DNA of 64,000 nucleotides. Source: Candidatus Bathyarchaeota archaeon (GTDB taxonomy: Archaea; Thermoproteota; CALKCG01; B24; DRYS01). A model generated the notes under the pieces. It did no database searches. It saw only the letters and a program-made list of their open reading frames with translations, and was not told where the DNA came from. Location of the stretch: positions 62,001 to 126,000 of the forward strand of contig JAGTQC010000001.1 of the NCBI GenBank assembly GCA_018396535.1. Reading direction: 5' to 3'. The translations under genes and the position numbers were made by a program. Below are positions 18,032 to 25,880 of the stretch, in pieces; the stretch's first letter is position 1, and each line of letters starts with the position of its first letter.

Positions 18032-18542
18032 CCCTTAACCCTATACATAGTGATTTCTAACTGTAATAAAGTTGTTGCTCTCCAATATCTAGGTTTATGG
18101 TGGTTATACACTATTATTCTCGAATTAGGAGATAGTTTCTCTATTCTCAAGTAGCTTCTATCATCGATTATTCGTTGAATATCTATCCTCAATATCTATG
18201 GTCTTGATTAACGTGTGCTTCGATCCAATCCTTGATGGTAGGGTTAGCATCGTAATTTCTGAAGCTTGGATGAATCCATCGCTATACTTTAGCTATATTT
18301 TACATAAAACTAGGATTGTTAGATTTCACATATTTTGGTTTATTCTTGATTATTGTAACTTTGTTAATTATTTTGAAATTTAGAGTTTATCTAGATTATT
18401 CTAGTGCTGGATTATCTATCATACCTAGCCTGGGCTGTGGATCTACTATATTATCCATCTTATACATGGTTCATGATCTTAAGTGATCAGCCTTAATTGT
18501 TTGATCTAAATGTTTATCTCTATGACTGGGTTTCTATATTCT
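18032..18542. other. A/T-rich intergenic stretch
   Basis: No gene seen. The 61-codon ORF at 18198-18383 is hydrophobic low-complexity without a Shine-Dalgarno and is treated as chance. The region presumably holds the promoter for the NuoC-like gene (minus) and, near 18512, a TTTATCT box about 30 bases before the sRNA candidate (plus). Confidence 0.5.
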
Positions 18543-18610
18543 AGGGTTGATGATGAGTGTTGTATAGTATCTTCTGATATGGTGAGGATGTTGGGAGTCA
18601 TCTGAAACCT
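18543..18610 (+). ncRNA. Candidate C/D box sRNA (2'-O-methylation guide)
   Basis: Boxes in order: C ATGATGA at 18550-18556, D' CTGA at 18574-18577, C' GTGAGGA (one change from consensus) at 18582-18588 and D CTGA at 18602-18605. The ends can pair (GGTT before C, AACC after D) as the usual terminal stem. The C-D' gap is 17 bases and the C'-D gap 13, compatible with guides of about 12 bases; total about 65 nt, the archaeal norm. A box TTTATCT lies about 30 bases upstream. Candidate guides are GTATAGTATCTT and GTTGGGAGTCAT; targets were not identified. Confidence 0.65.
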
Positions 18611-18643
18611 TGTTTGATAATCGTTATCTATGGTATACCGTAA

Positions 18644-18655
18644 AATATATAAATT
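18644..18655 (+). promoter_or_regulatory. TATA box of the aldehyde:ferredoxin oxidoreductase gene
   Basis: AATATATAAATT lies 33-44 bases before the ATG at 18688, with GAGGTG at 18677-18682 as Shine-Dalgarno. The spacing gives a very short leader. This supports 18688 over the track start at 18610, which would place the start upstream of the promoter. Confidence 0.6.
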
Positions 18656-18687
18656 ATGTATTGGAGTATATTGGTAGAGGTGTTTCT

Positions 18688-20577
18688 ATGTCTAGGAGGC
18701 TTTACGGTTATGCTGGTAGGATTCTCAGATTAGATTTAACTCGTAGGGTTGCTGTTAAATCTGAAACTGGATACGATCTGGCTAGGGATTTCATAGGTGC
18801 TAGGGGTTTTGGAGCTAAGATATTGTGGGATGAGGTTAAGCCTGGTATCGATCCTCTATGCCCTGAGAATAAGATGGTTTTATCCTTCAGCCCGCTTACA
18901 GGTACTTCTGCTCAGAGTTTTCATAGGTTATTCGCTATGTTTAAATCCCCTCTGACTGATGGATATTTTAGATCTACTGGTGGAGGATTCTTCGCTGCTG
19001 AAGTTAAGTTTGCGGGTTATGATGCTATAATAATAGAGGGTAGGGCTGAGAAGCCTGTGTATGTATGGATATGTGATGATGATGTCGAGTTTAGGGATGC
19101 TGATCATGTATGGGGGGCTACCGTGGATGGCGCTGCTGAGATTCTTAGAGAGGAGACTGATAGGAATGCTAGGATGCTTGTTATAGGACCTGCTGGTGAG
19201 AGGCTTGTTAGGATTGCCTGCCTTGTAACTGAGGATTATAGGACTCCTGGTAGGGGTGGTGGTGGAGCTGTATGGGGTTCTAAGAATCTTAAAGCTATAG
19301 TCGTAAAGGGTAGTGGGAGGCCTGAGCTATTCGATCCAGATTTATTCAAGGAGCTTGTCGAGGAGCAGGTGGATGTTTATAGGAGGAGCCCGTTATTCGA
19401 TGCATTCCATAGGCTTGGTACGAACTCTGTTGTATACGAGTTCTATACTCTAGGTCATAATCCGACGTATAACTTTAAGAATGTGGAGTTGGAGAATGTT
19501 GAGGTTTGGAGGCCTGAGGTACTTGAGAGGTATATAGTTAAGCATTACGGCTGTTTCGCATGTATGATCGCTTGTGGTAAGAAGTGGAAGTTGACTATGG
19601 GTCCTTATGCAGGTTTGGTATGGGATTTCCCAGAGTATGAGACTCACTGGAGTTTCGGATCGACTTGTGGTGTTACGAATCTAGAAGCTATAGCTTATGC
19701 TAATATGCTATGCGATAGGTATGGGCTTGATACTATATCTGCTGGTGCTATAGTAGCGTTCGCTATGGAGCTTTATGAGAAGGGTATAATAACTGAGAGG
19801 GAGACTGATGGTTTGAGGCTTAGATGGGGTGATGGCGATGTTGTTGTTGAGCTTGTTAGGAAGATAGCTCTTAGGGAGGGTTTTGGTGATATACTTGCTG
19901 AGGGTGTTGCTAGAGCTGCTGAGATTATAGGTAGGGGTGCTGAGAGGTATGCTATGCATAGTAAGGGTCTAGAGCTCCCCGCCTATGATCCTAGAGCTGC
20001 TAAAGCTCATGGGTTAAGTTATGCTACATCTAATATAGGTGGGAGCCATATGATCGGGTGGAATAAGTATGAGATTCTAGGTAGACCGGAGAGGGTTGAT
20101 CCCCTATCTACAGAGGGGAAGGGTTTGCTAGCTAAGATTGTGCAGGATCAGGTTGCAGCTTATGAAGCAGCTGGCTGGTGTGCTTTCGCAGAGCTTGTCC
20201 AGACTGTTGGTTATGGTAGTGTTGATAGGACTATGGGGTGGATAGGCTCCATCCTCTATGCTGCTACTGGTGTAGAGGAGTTTAGGAATCCTGGTTATCT
20301 ATGGATTATAGGTGAGAGGGTGTATAATATCGAGAGGGCTTTTAACGTTAGGGATGGATTCTCTAGGAGGGATGATTGGCTGCCTGAGAGGTTTCTGAAG
20401 ACTCCGTTTCCGAGGCAGCCTGCTAGGGGTCAGGTATTCGAGTTGGATAGGCTTTTAGATGACTACTACTCGGCTAGGGGTTGGGATTCTAGGACTGGTA
20501 TACCTACTAGGGTGAGGCTTGAGGAGCTTGGCCTCGGATATGTTGCTGATGAGCTTGAGAAGATTGGGAGGTTATAG
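18688..20577 (+). CDS. aor: Tungsten-dependent aldehyde:ferredoxin oxidoreductase family protein
   Basis: Oxidises aldehydes to acids with reduction of ferredoxin. The 629-residue protein begins YGYAGRILRLDLTRR, then ARGFGAKILWDEV, and has the family fold through NIGGSHM. Cluster cysteines are visible: CFACMIACGKKW (CxxCxxxC) and the distal cysteine in AAGWCAFAE. GTSAQSFHRLF and STGGGFFAAEVKFAGYDAIIIEG are typical N-terminal pterin-domain stretches. A MoaD-like gene follows 50 bases downstream, as often seen for this family. Which aldehyde is used (AOR, FOR, GAPOR or other subfamily) cannot be read from sequence alone. Confidence 0.93.
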   Translation: MSRRLYGYAGRILRLDLTRRVAVKSETGYDLARDFIGARGFGAKILWDEVKPGIDPLCPENKMVLSFSPLTGTSAQSFHRLFAMFKSPLTDGYFRSTGGGFFAAEVKFAGYDAIIIEGRAEKPVYVWICDDDVEFRDADHVWGATVDGAAEILREETDRNARMLVIGPAGERLVRIACLVTEDYRTPGRGGGGAVWGSKNLKAIVVKGSGRPELFDPDLFKELVEEQVDVYRRSPLFDAFHRLGTNSVVYEFYTLGHNPTYNFKNVELENVEVWRPEVLERYIVKHYGCFACMIACGKKWKLTMGPYAGLVWDFPEYETHWSFGSTCGVTNLEAIAYANMLCDRYGLDTISAGAIVAFAMELYEKGIITERETDGLRLRWGDGDVVVELVRKIALREGFGDILAEGVARAAEIIGRGAERYAMHSKGLELPAYDPRAAKAHGLSYATSNIGGSHMIGWNKYEILGRPERVDPLSTEGKGLLAKIVQDQVAAYEAAGWCAFAELVQTVGYGSVDRTMGWIGSILYAATGVEEFRNPGYLWIIGERVYNIERAFNVRDGFSRRDDWLPERFLKTPFPRQPARGQVFELDRLLDDYYSARGWDSRTGIPTRVRLEELGLGYVADELEKIGRL

Positions 20578-20627
20578 GTTTAGCTATACGTTTATCATCC
20601 TATTTCTTTAACCCCTCGGTGGATGTT

Positions 20628-20921
20628 ATGAAGGTTTTCGTAGAGTTTATAGGTTATCTAGCTAGGAAGATCGGGAGGGGGTGGCTATGGGTTGAAGTCT
20701 GTGAGGGGGATGATCTTAGGGATCTGTTTTTGAAGAGGTTATCCTCATGGCTTGAGGTGGATATAGCTAGATCTCTACTAGATGCGTTTATTAGAGGGGA
20801 GGTTAGGATAGCTGTTAACGGTAGGATTGTCTGGGATCTCGATTTGAAGCTTAGCGATGGGGATAGAATACTTTTATTTCCTCTAGCTGCTGGTGGTTGT
20901 AGTCTATCTATAGGATCGTAG
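20628..20921 (+). CDS. moaD: MoaD/ThiS-family sulfur carrier protein
   Basis: Ubiquitin-like sulfur carrier for pterin cofactor synthesis; start MKVFVEFIGYLARKIG and late VNGRIVWDLDLKLSDGDRILLFPLAAGG match MoaD. The ATG at 20628 follows GGTGGAT; the track GTG at 20619 lies inside that element. Odd feature: the functional Gly-Gly is not terminal but followed by seven residues (CSLSIGS), so sulfur activation would need trimming or a non-standard mode. Probably co-transcribed with the oxidoreductase and dedicated to its tungstopterin. Confidence 0.85.
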   Translation: MKVFVEFIGYLARKIGRGWLWVEVCEGDDLRDLFLKRLSSWLEVDIARSLLDAFIRGEVRIAVNGRIVWDLDLKLSDGDRILLFPLAAGGCSLSIGS

Positions 20922-21045
20922 CAGATTCTATTATTGCTGGATTAGTTATGCTTCTATAGAAGTGTATGATTTATCTTTTGGTTTAGATCTGCTTACAGTA
21001 ATGTTTAAATTTTAGTGAATTAGCATCTTAGAAGTTGTGGTTTCG

Positions 21046-21483
21046 ATGAGTATAGAGGTTGTTTACGCTCTCCTAGTTATCGTCGGCCTCATATTAGAGT
21101 GGGTGATTTACAGTGTGGAGGGTGATAGATCTGGTGGTATTGTTACGATTCCTCTGATAGCTGTGTATACTCTTCTATATCCATCGTTTGGTCTTCTCCT
21201 CTGGTTTATCGTATCCGTCTGCTATATAGCTGCTGAGATTATGTATAGGGGGTTCCTGCTTTATGGTAGGAGGCTTTTCCTAGCTGTCGTAGCTTTCTGT
21301 ATAGTAGTGACTATTCCATCGATGTTTCTTCTAGGTTTCGAACGTTTCTTCGTTATATCTATAGTTCCCGGGATCGTAGCTTATAATATCCACTATGAGA
21401 GGAGGTTTTCTAGAACCTTTATGTTAACTCTAGCTAAGTATCTTACTCTACTAGGCTTAGGTTATCTATTATTGAATCTGTGA
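21046..21483 (+). CDS. pgsC: PgsC/CapC-like membrane protein of poly-gamma-glutamate synthesis
   Basis: 145 residues, about five membrane segments. The pattern VYTLLYPSFGLLLWF, then LYGRRLFLAVVAFCIVV and ISIVPGIVAYNI follows PgsC (YGRRRF and the xPGLIA motif), and the length matches Bacillus PgsC (149). The ATG at 21046 is preferred to GTG 21037. Its stop overlaps the PgsB-like start as GTGA, which indicates tight coupling. TATA-like TTTAAATTTT lies near 21003-21012. Confidence 0.75.
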   Translation: MSIEVVYALLVIVGLILEWVIYSVEGDRSGGIVTIPLIAVYTLLYPSFGLLLWFIVSVCYIAAEIMYRGFLLYGRRLFLAVVAFCIVVTIPSMFLLGFERFFVISIVPGIVAYNIHYERRFSRTFMLTLAKYLTLLGLGYLLLNL

Positions 21484-22619
21484 TCGGTATGCTGAGATCT
21501 ATCTGGATGAGGTTTAACTATACGCGTCTCTTGGATAGTGTTAGAGTGAGGATAGCTGTTAACGGTGTTAGAGGTAAGTCTAGCTTAGTTGTGTTGTTGG
21601 AGAGGTTGTTTAGGAGTAGGGGGTTTACTACTTATGGGAAGGTTACTGGGGAGAACCCGTTCTCGATAAAGGATGGTGTCTTCTATCCTATTCCTAGGAT
21701 GGAGGGGTTCCCTATATCTCTCGATGAGAATATCTGTGAGTTCTATAAGTATTTCCCGTTTGATGCTATGATAGTCGAGAATCAGGCTATAACCCCCTAT
21801 ACTATAAGGGTTGTTAACGAGCTTCTGGTTAAGCCTCATATTATCGTTGTAACTAATGTTAGGAGGGATCATGGGGATAGCTTAGGCTGGGATCTTAGAT
21901 CTGTAGCTAGGAGTTTGGGTAGGGGGTTTAGTAGAGCATCTATCGTTGTGTGTGGGGAGCAGAGGGTGGAGCTTAATAGTATTCTTGAAAGGTATGCTAG
22001 GGGTGTGGGTGCTTTATTCGATGTAGTGGAGGTACCTGAAGCTGTGAGGGGGCTTCCAGGTGTAGAGCTGGTTTTCATAGCTAGTAGGATTATGGATAGG
22101 TTGGGTTTGGATTCTATGAAGCCGTATGAGGAGGGGGAGGCTTTGGAATCTATATTGAAGCATTTCACTCTTAGAGAATCTAGTATAGGTGTATCATGGT
22201 TTCCAGGAGCTAAGCTTAACGATATCGATAGCACTTCTATAGTTTTGAAATATATGATGGATAGGTATCCGAGTAGAGGTTTCATGCTGGTAGCATACTT
22301 TAGATCTGATAGACCTAGTAGAACTATCAGCTTTACCGAATTCTTCGATAACATAGATCTAGATAGGGTGGGGAGGATATACCTGGTAGGATTCGGAGCA
22401 GACTACGTGTACAGGAGGGTTAAAGGAAGGGTTAGGGAAGTATCTAGAATCCTACCAGATTCTACTAAGAGTATAGAACAGATCATACAGGAAGCTAGAG
22501 ATACAGGCTACGTAATATTCACTATCGGTAACCAAGTTAACAACTTCATGCGTACACTAACAGCAATCCTAGAACCAGGTATAGAGAAAACAGTTACTAC
22601 GATATTCAAATCTAACTGA
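21480..22619 (+). CDS. pgsB: PgsB/CapB-like amide ligase (Mur-ligase family)
   Basis: 379-residue ATP-dependent ligase related to Mur ligases and to PgsB (393 aa in Bacillus). The P-loop is VNGVRGKSSLV (NGxRGKS), followed by TTYGKVTGENP, VVTNVRRDHGDSLG (PgsB NVREDH-like magnesium loop) and a C-terminal domain with VSWFPGAKLNDIDS. With PgsC it would polymerise glutamate or another amino acid through side-chain amide bonds at the membrane. No PgsA/CapA or PgsE is seen here, so the product could be another polymer. Confidence 0.8.
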   Translation: MIGMLRSIWMRFNYTRLLDSVRVRIAVNGVRGKSSLVVLLERLFRSRGFTTYGKVTGENPFSIKDGVFYPIPRMEGFPISLDENICEFYKYFPFDAMIVENQAITPYTIRVVNELLVKPHIIVVTNVRRDHGDSLGWDLRSVARSLGRGFSRASIVVCGEQRVELNSILERYARGVGALFDVVEVPEAVRGLPGVELVFIASRIMDRLGLDSMKPYEEGEALESILKHFTLRESSIGVSWFPGAKLNDIDSTSIVLKYMMDRYPSRGFMLVAYFRSDRPSRTISFTEFFDNIDLDRVGRIYLVGFGADYVYRRVKGRVREVSRILPDSTKSIEQIIQEARDTGYVIFTIGNQVNNFMRTLTAILEPGIEKTVTTIFKSN

Positions 22620-22717
22620 GATAGAGAGATCTATGGATAGGATATGGAGGGGGACCATAACGGAAACTATGGAAAAACCCGAGGGGGTCCTCGAGTATAG
22701 TAGATCGATAATCTAGA

Positions 22718-22792
22718 CGGGCCCGGTGGGATTCGAACCCACGACCGACAGCTTAGGAGGCTGCCGCGCTATCCTGACTGCGCTACGGGCCC
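22718..22792 (-). tRNA. tRNA-Arg(CCT)
   Basis: Reverse strand folds with acceptor GGGCCCG/CGGGCCC, anticodon stem GCAGC/GCTGT and loop CTCCTAA (anticodon CCT, reads AGG), T arm GTGGG-TTCGAAT-CCCAC and discriminator G. No intron, no encoded CCA. AGG is a very common arginine codon in this window. Confidence 0.95.
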
Positions 22793-22887
22793 CTCTCCTC
22801 TACCGATATCCTACCCCCCTCCTACGATTTAACCTTTACGATACATACTCATCAAGCTTATCCTATAGAATCTAACATTAATACTAT

Positions 22888-23658
22888 CTAACAGCTATAG
22901 TATTCTCCTAGCCTCCTCTGCTGACCCTTCCTAGATGCTAGTATCTCTATGCATCTAGCTATATCTATCCTCCTATACTCTAATCCAAGCTCCTTCAACC
23001 TCATATACGCTTTATACGTTATCGATGGGGCTGCGAGTATACCCCTCATAGATCCATACCTATCTCTAAGAGATTCTATATATGCTTTAAGCTGTTCTAC
23101 AGCTTCTAGATCCGCCTTCACTCTCTTAAGCTCTACTACTACGAGTCTTCCATACCTATCTAGACCGTATAGATCTACGAAGCCTGATTCTACAGGCTTC
23201 TCTATAGATACAGGTTTAAACCCATCCTCTATCAACCCAGGTTCTGCTAATATAGCTTCACGTATCGCTTCCTCCCCTATCTCTACTCTAAACCTAGGTT
23301 TACCTTCAAGTCTAGATACTGCTACCAGCGATACTGATGTAAAGCGTGCTACCACTCTCTCATACGGAGATCTCCTAGTAGATGATAGTACTAGATTCTC
23401 ATCATCTATATACACCTCCAGCTTCGATCCTGGAGGCTGCCAGTTTACAGGTTCTACACTAGTTGCAGCATGTATAAGAAGTGTACCATCTGGTTTAGCT
23501 ATGATTATACGCGATCCAGATTCTAGGCTTGCAACTCCTCTACCCCTATACTCTACACTACACTCCCCTACTAGGATTAAAACCATACCCTCAGCTAGAC
23601 TCTTCCTGAATAGCTCGATAATATCTTCGAAACTCGGGTTTACGATAGCTGAGGTCAT
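22888..23658 (-). CDS. nucS: Mismatch/flap endonuclease NucS (EndoMS)
   Basis: 256-residue RecB-like nuclease. The N-terminal half is the beta-rich DNA-binding domain (LILVGECSVEYRGRG, NWQPPGSKLEVY); the C-terminal half has the nuclease core FVDLYGLDRYGRLVVVELKR with the catalytic Asp, Glu and Lys of the D...ExK motif, and YGSMRGILAAPSI. Established role in archaea and actinobacteria is cleavage at mismatches, replacing MutS/MutL. The family often ends in a PCNA-binding tail; here the end RRLGEYYSC is not an obvious PIP box. Confidence 0.9.
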   Translation of the reverse strand: MTSAIVNPSFEDIIELFRKSLAEGMVLILVGECSVEYRGRGVASLESGSRIIIAKPDGTLLIHAATSVEPVNWQPPGSKLEVYIDDENLVLSSTRRSPYERVVARFTSVSLVAVSRLEGKPRFRVEIGEEAIREAILAEPGLIEDGFKPVSIEKPVESGFVDLYGLDRYGRLVVVELKRVKADLEAVEQLKAYIESLRDRYGSMRGILAAPSITYKAYMRLKELGLEYRRIDIARCIEILASRKGQQRRLGEYYSC

Positions 23659-23700
23659 ACCTAGCTTCGATACTCTCCGATAAATCTAACCCTTCATACA

Positions 23701-25011
23701 TTATTCAGTAACTCTAGGTTTCTTCATAAATCTAATCTTAGCTGTAAGTATCTTCTCGCTTTCGAAGAACCATGCAGATACGTATAGGGTGGATAAGGTG
23801 AAAATGGCTAGGTAGATTATACCTAGGATCGGGGTGAGGTAATCTCCGGAGAGGATGGAGTTTACTGATAGGATGGGATATGATAAGGGTATAGCATACA
23901 CTAGTATTCTTAGAGCTATCGGTAGGGAATTTACATCTGTAAATATCGTGAATAAGAACGGTATTATCAAAGGTATGAATACTATACCTAGTAGGCTTTG
24001 AGCACTTCTAACATCATCTGCTAGAGCTGATAAACCTATAGCTATCGAGAGAAGAGCTATGAGTGATAGGATTAGTAGGATACCCATAACTATATATCCT
24101 TGAACCGGTATCTCCACGATCTTAACATATTCTACCGGTATACCTAACCCTGCTAAACCCTCCTGAGGTATGAGAGAGAAGGAGCTCATATATATGGTGA
24201 ACCCGGATAGATAGGAAACTGAACCTATTATAGCTATGAGTATAGAGCCTGCGAGCTTACCCATAAGTATATGTACACGTTTAATAGGTAGTGTTAACAG
24301 GATTTCTAAAGTCTTCCCCTCCTTCTCTTTAGCCATACTAGTAGCAGCTATCTGCATAGCTACTATCACCACCATGAACATAGAGAATGGTAGCATAAGA
24401 CTCTGACTGAATAATCTCTGGAATATAATCGATGGGGGAGCCTTCACGGTGGATCCCTGTATAACCGTATATTCATCTAAGCTTACAGGGTTTAATATGA
24501 AGCTTGGATCTATATCCGGTGCTACCCTCCCCAATAAACTGTATACTAGTATATCTCTATAGGTAGCGATGTATGCTTGGATAGCTGATGACGGTATCGT
24601 CGATAGGAGGGAGAAGCCTTCGATAACAGAGTATACTTGAAGCCTAGCTTTCACACCTATAGTTATATTACTGCTAAATCCTTCAGGTATTATGAGGAGG
24701 ATGTTCAAATCTCTAGATGAAGCTTCGAGTATAGCTTCACTTATACTCCTAGATTTTACGGTATAGATCGAGGCATTCATAGATCTCAACATATCGATTA
24801 GATACGATGCGTAAACACCTCCATCTAGATCTAATACTGCTAGAGATATCCTACCAGCTACAGCTTCTCTAACCGATGTAAACGCTGTCGATAGTATACT
24901 ACCCATTATACCTAGCATAAGGATTGGGGCTAGTAGTATACCTAGAAGTATCTGGGGGTCTCTTAATAGATCCTTAAACTCTTTAACTACCAGAGCTTTC
25001 AGAGGGTTCAT
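23701..25011 (-). CDS. ABC-2 type transporter permease (NatB-like)
   Basis: 436-residue exporter permease with an N-terminal segment (VKEFKDLLRDPQILLGILLAPILML, typical ABC-2), a roughly 150-residue extracytoplasmic domain, and a C-terminal membrane domain with AKEKEGKTLEILLTLPIKRVHILMGKL, the family hallmark. Overlaps its ATPase gene (25008) by four bases. Substrate unknown; the NatB resemblance would allow sodium or drug export, but this is not provable. Confidence 0.88.
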   Translation of the reverse strand: MNPLKALVVKEFKDLLRDPQILLGILLAPILMLGIMGSILSTAFTSVREAVAGRISLAVLDLDGGVYASYLIDMLRSMNASIYTVKSRSISEAILEASSRDLNILLIIPEGFSSNITIGVKARLQVYSVIEGFSLLSTIPSSAIQAYIATYRDILVYSLLGRVAPDIDPSFILNPVSLDEYTVIQGSTVKAPPSIIFQRLFSQSLMLPFSMFMVVIVAMQIAATSMAKEKEGKTLEILLTLPIKRVHILMGKLAGSILIAIIGSVSYLSGFTIYMSSFSLIPQEGLAGLGIPVEYVKIVEIPVQGYIVMGILLILSLIALLSIAIGLSALADDVRSAQSLLGIVFIPLIIPFLFTIFTDVNSLPIALRILVYAIPLSYPILSVNSILSGDYLTPILGIIYLAIFTLSTLYVSAWFFESEKILTAKIRFMKKPRVTE

Positions 25012-25739
25012 GCTAAACCCACCGCTTTAAGGAAAACCTCCTCCATATTACTGGATGAGTACTTCTCCTTCAATAATCTAGGCGGCCCTTCATCTATACC
25101 TCTACCCTTATGTATGAGTAGGATACGATCGCATAGATACTCTATCTCAAGCATATTATGACTCGATATAAGCACTGTTAACCCATACTCATCTACATAC
25201 CTACGTATACATCCCCTTATATAATGCGCATGATATACATCTAAACCACTCGTAGGCTCATCTAGGATAGCTACTCTAGGTTTAACCATCAATGTTCTAG
25301 CAACTTGAAGTCTACGCTGCATACCCTTACTATAGCTTTTAACTCTATCCCTAATCCTAGAGCCTAAACCAGATATATCGAGAGCTTCCTCGATCATCGA
25401 TCTAGCTTCATCCTCACTCTTAGCATACACCTCTGCTACAAATCTAAGATATTCATAGCCTGTAAGATTACCGTATACACCAGCTTCTTCAGGTAGATAG
25501 CTTATCAAACCTCTAACACTCTCAGCATGCTCTACTACATCGAAGCCTAGAACTCTAACCGAGCCGGATGTAGGCTTAATAAGCGTAGCTATTATTCTAA
25601 GAGTAGTAGTTTTACCAGCACCATTCGGCCCTATCAACCCGTAGATTTCACCAGCTTCTACAGAGAATGTAAGACCATCTATAGCAGGTATACCTCCACT
25701 ATAAACCTTAACTAAATTCGATACTTCGATAGCTTTCAA
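25008..25739 (-). CDS. ABC-2 exporter ATP-binding protein (NatA-like)
   Basis: 243 residues with Walker A GPNGAGKTTT, signature YSKGMQRRLQVARTL, Walker B VAILDEPTSGLD and switch histidine ISSHNMLE. TTG start, with AAGG just before it and an 8-bp hairpin immediately upstream (25746-25765) that could affect initiation. Pairs with the permease downstream. Confidence 0.92.
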   Translation of the reverse strand: MKAIEVSNLVKVYSGGIPAIDGLTFSVEAGEIYGLIGPNGAGKTTTLRIIATLIKPTSGSVRVLGFDVVEHAESVRGLISYLPEEAGVYGNLTGYEYLRFVAEVYAKSEDEARSMIEEALDISGLGSRIRDRVKSYSKGMQRRLQVARTLMVKPRVAILDEPTSGLDVYHAHYIRGCIRRYVDEYGLTVLISSHNMLEIEYLCDRILLIHKGRGIDEGPPRLLKEKYSSSNMEEVFLKAVGLA

Positions 25740-25745
25740 CCTTGA

Positions 25746-25765
25746 TTCAGAGATTCCTCTCTGAA
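25746..25765 (-). repeat. Perfect 8-bp inverted repeat before the ATPase start
   Basis: TTCAGAGA-TTCC-TCTCTGAA, a perfect stem with a four-base loop, ends seven bases before the TTG start codon of the 25008-25739 gene on the minus strand. It could be an RNA hairpin near the ribosome site, an operator, or the end of the upstream transcript. Confidence 0.6.
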
Positions 25766-25880
25766 AGTATCATATAAACGTTGAGTTAGGATAGATCCAT
25801 CAAATCTTAGAATGCATGATATCTAACTCTAGATCTCGATGAATATTCATTGCGACTTCGAGGCTGAAGATAAGATCGAT

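Noticed and set aside
18198-18383. 61-codon ORF before the sRNA candidate
   Set aside because: Aromatic and hydrophobic low-complexity translation in A/T-rich intergenic DNA, no ribosome site.
22640-22700. Repeated GAGGGGG...CC stretches near tRNA-Arg
   Set aside because: Partial direct similarity only, no stable hairpin or terminator pattern.
22949-23683. 244-codon plus-strand ORF
   Set aside because: Antisense to nucS, Ser/Thr/Leu-rich shadow with no family features; nucS has clear catalytic motifs.
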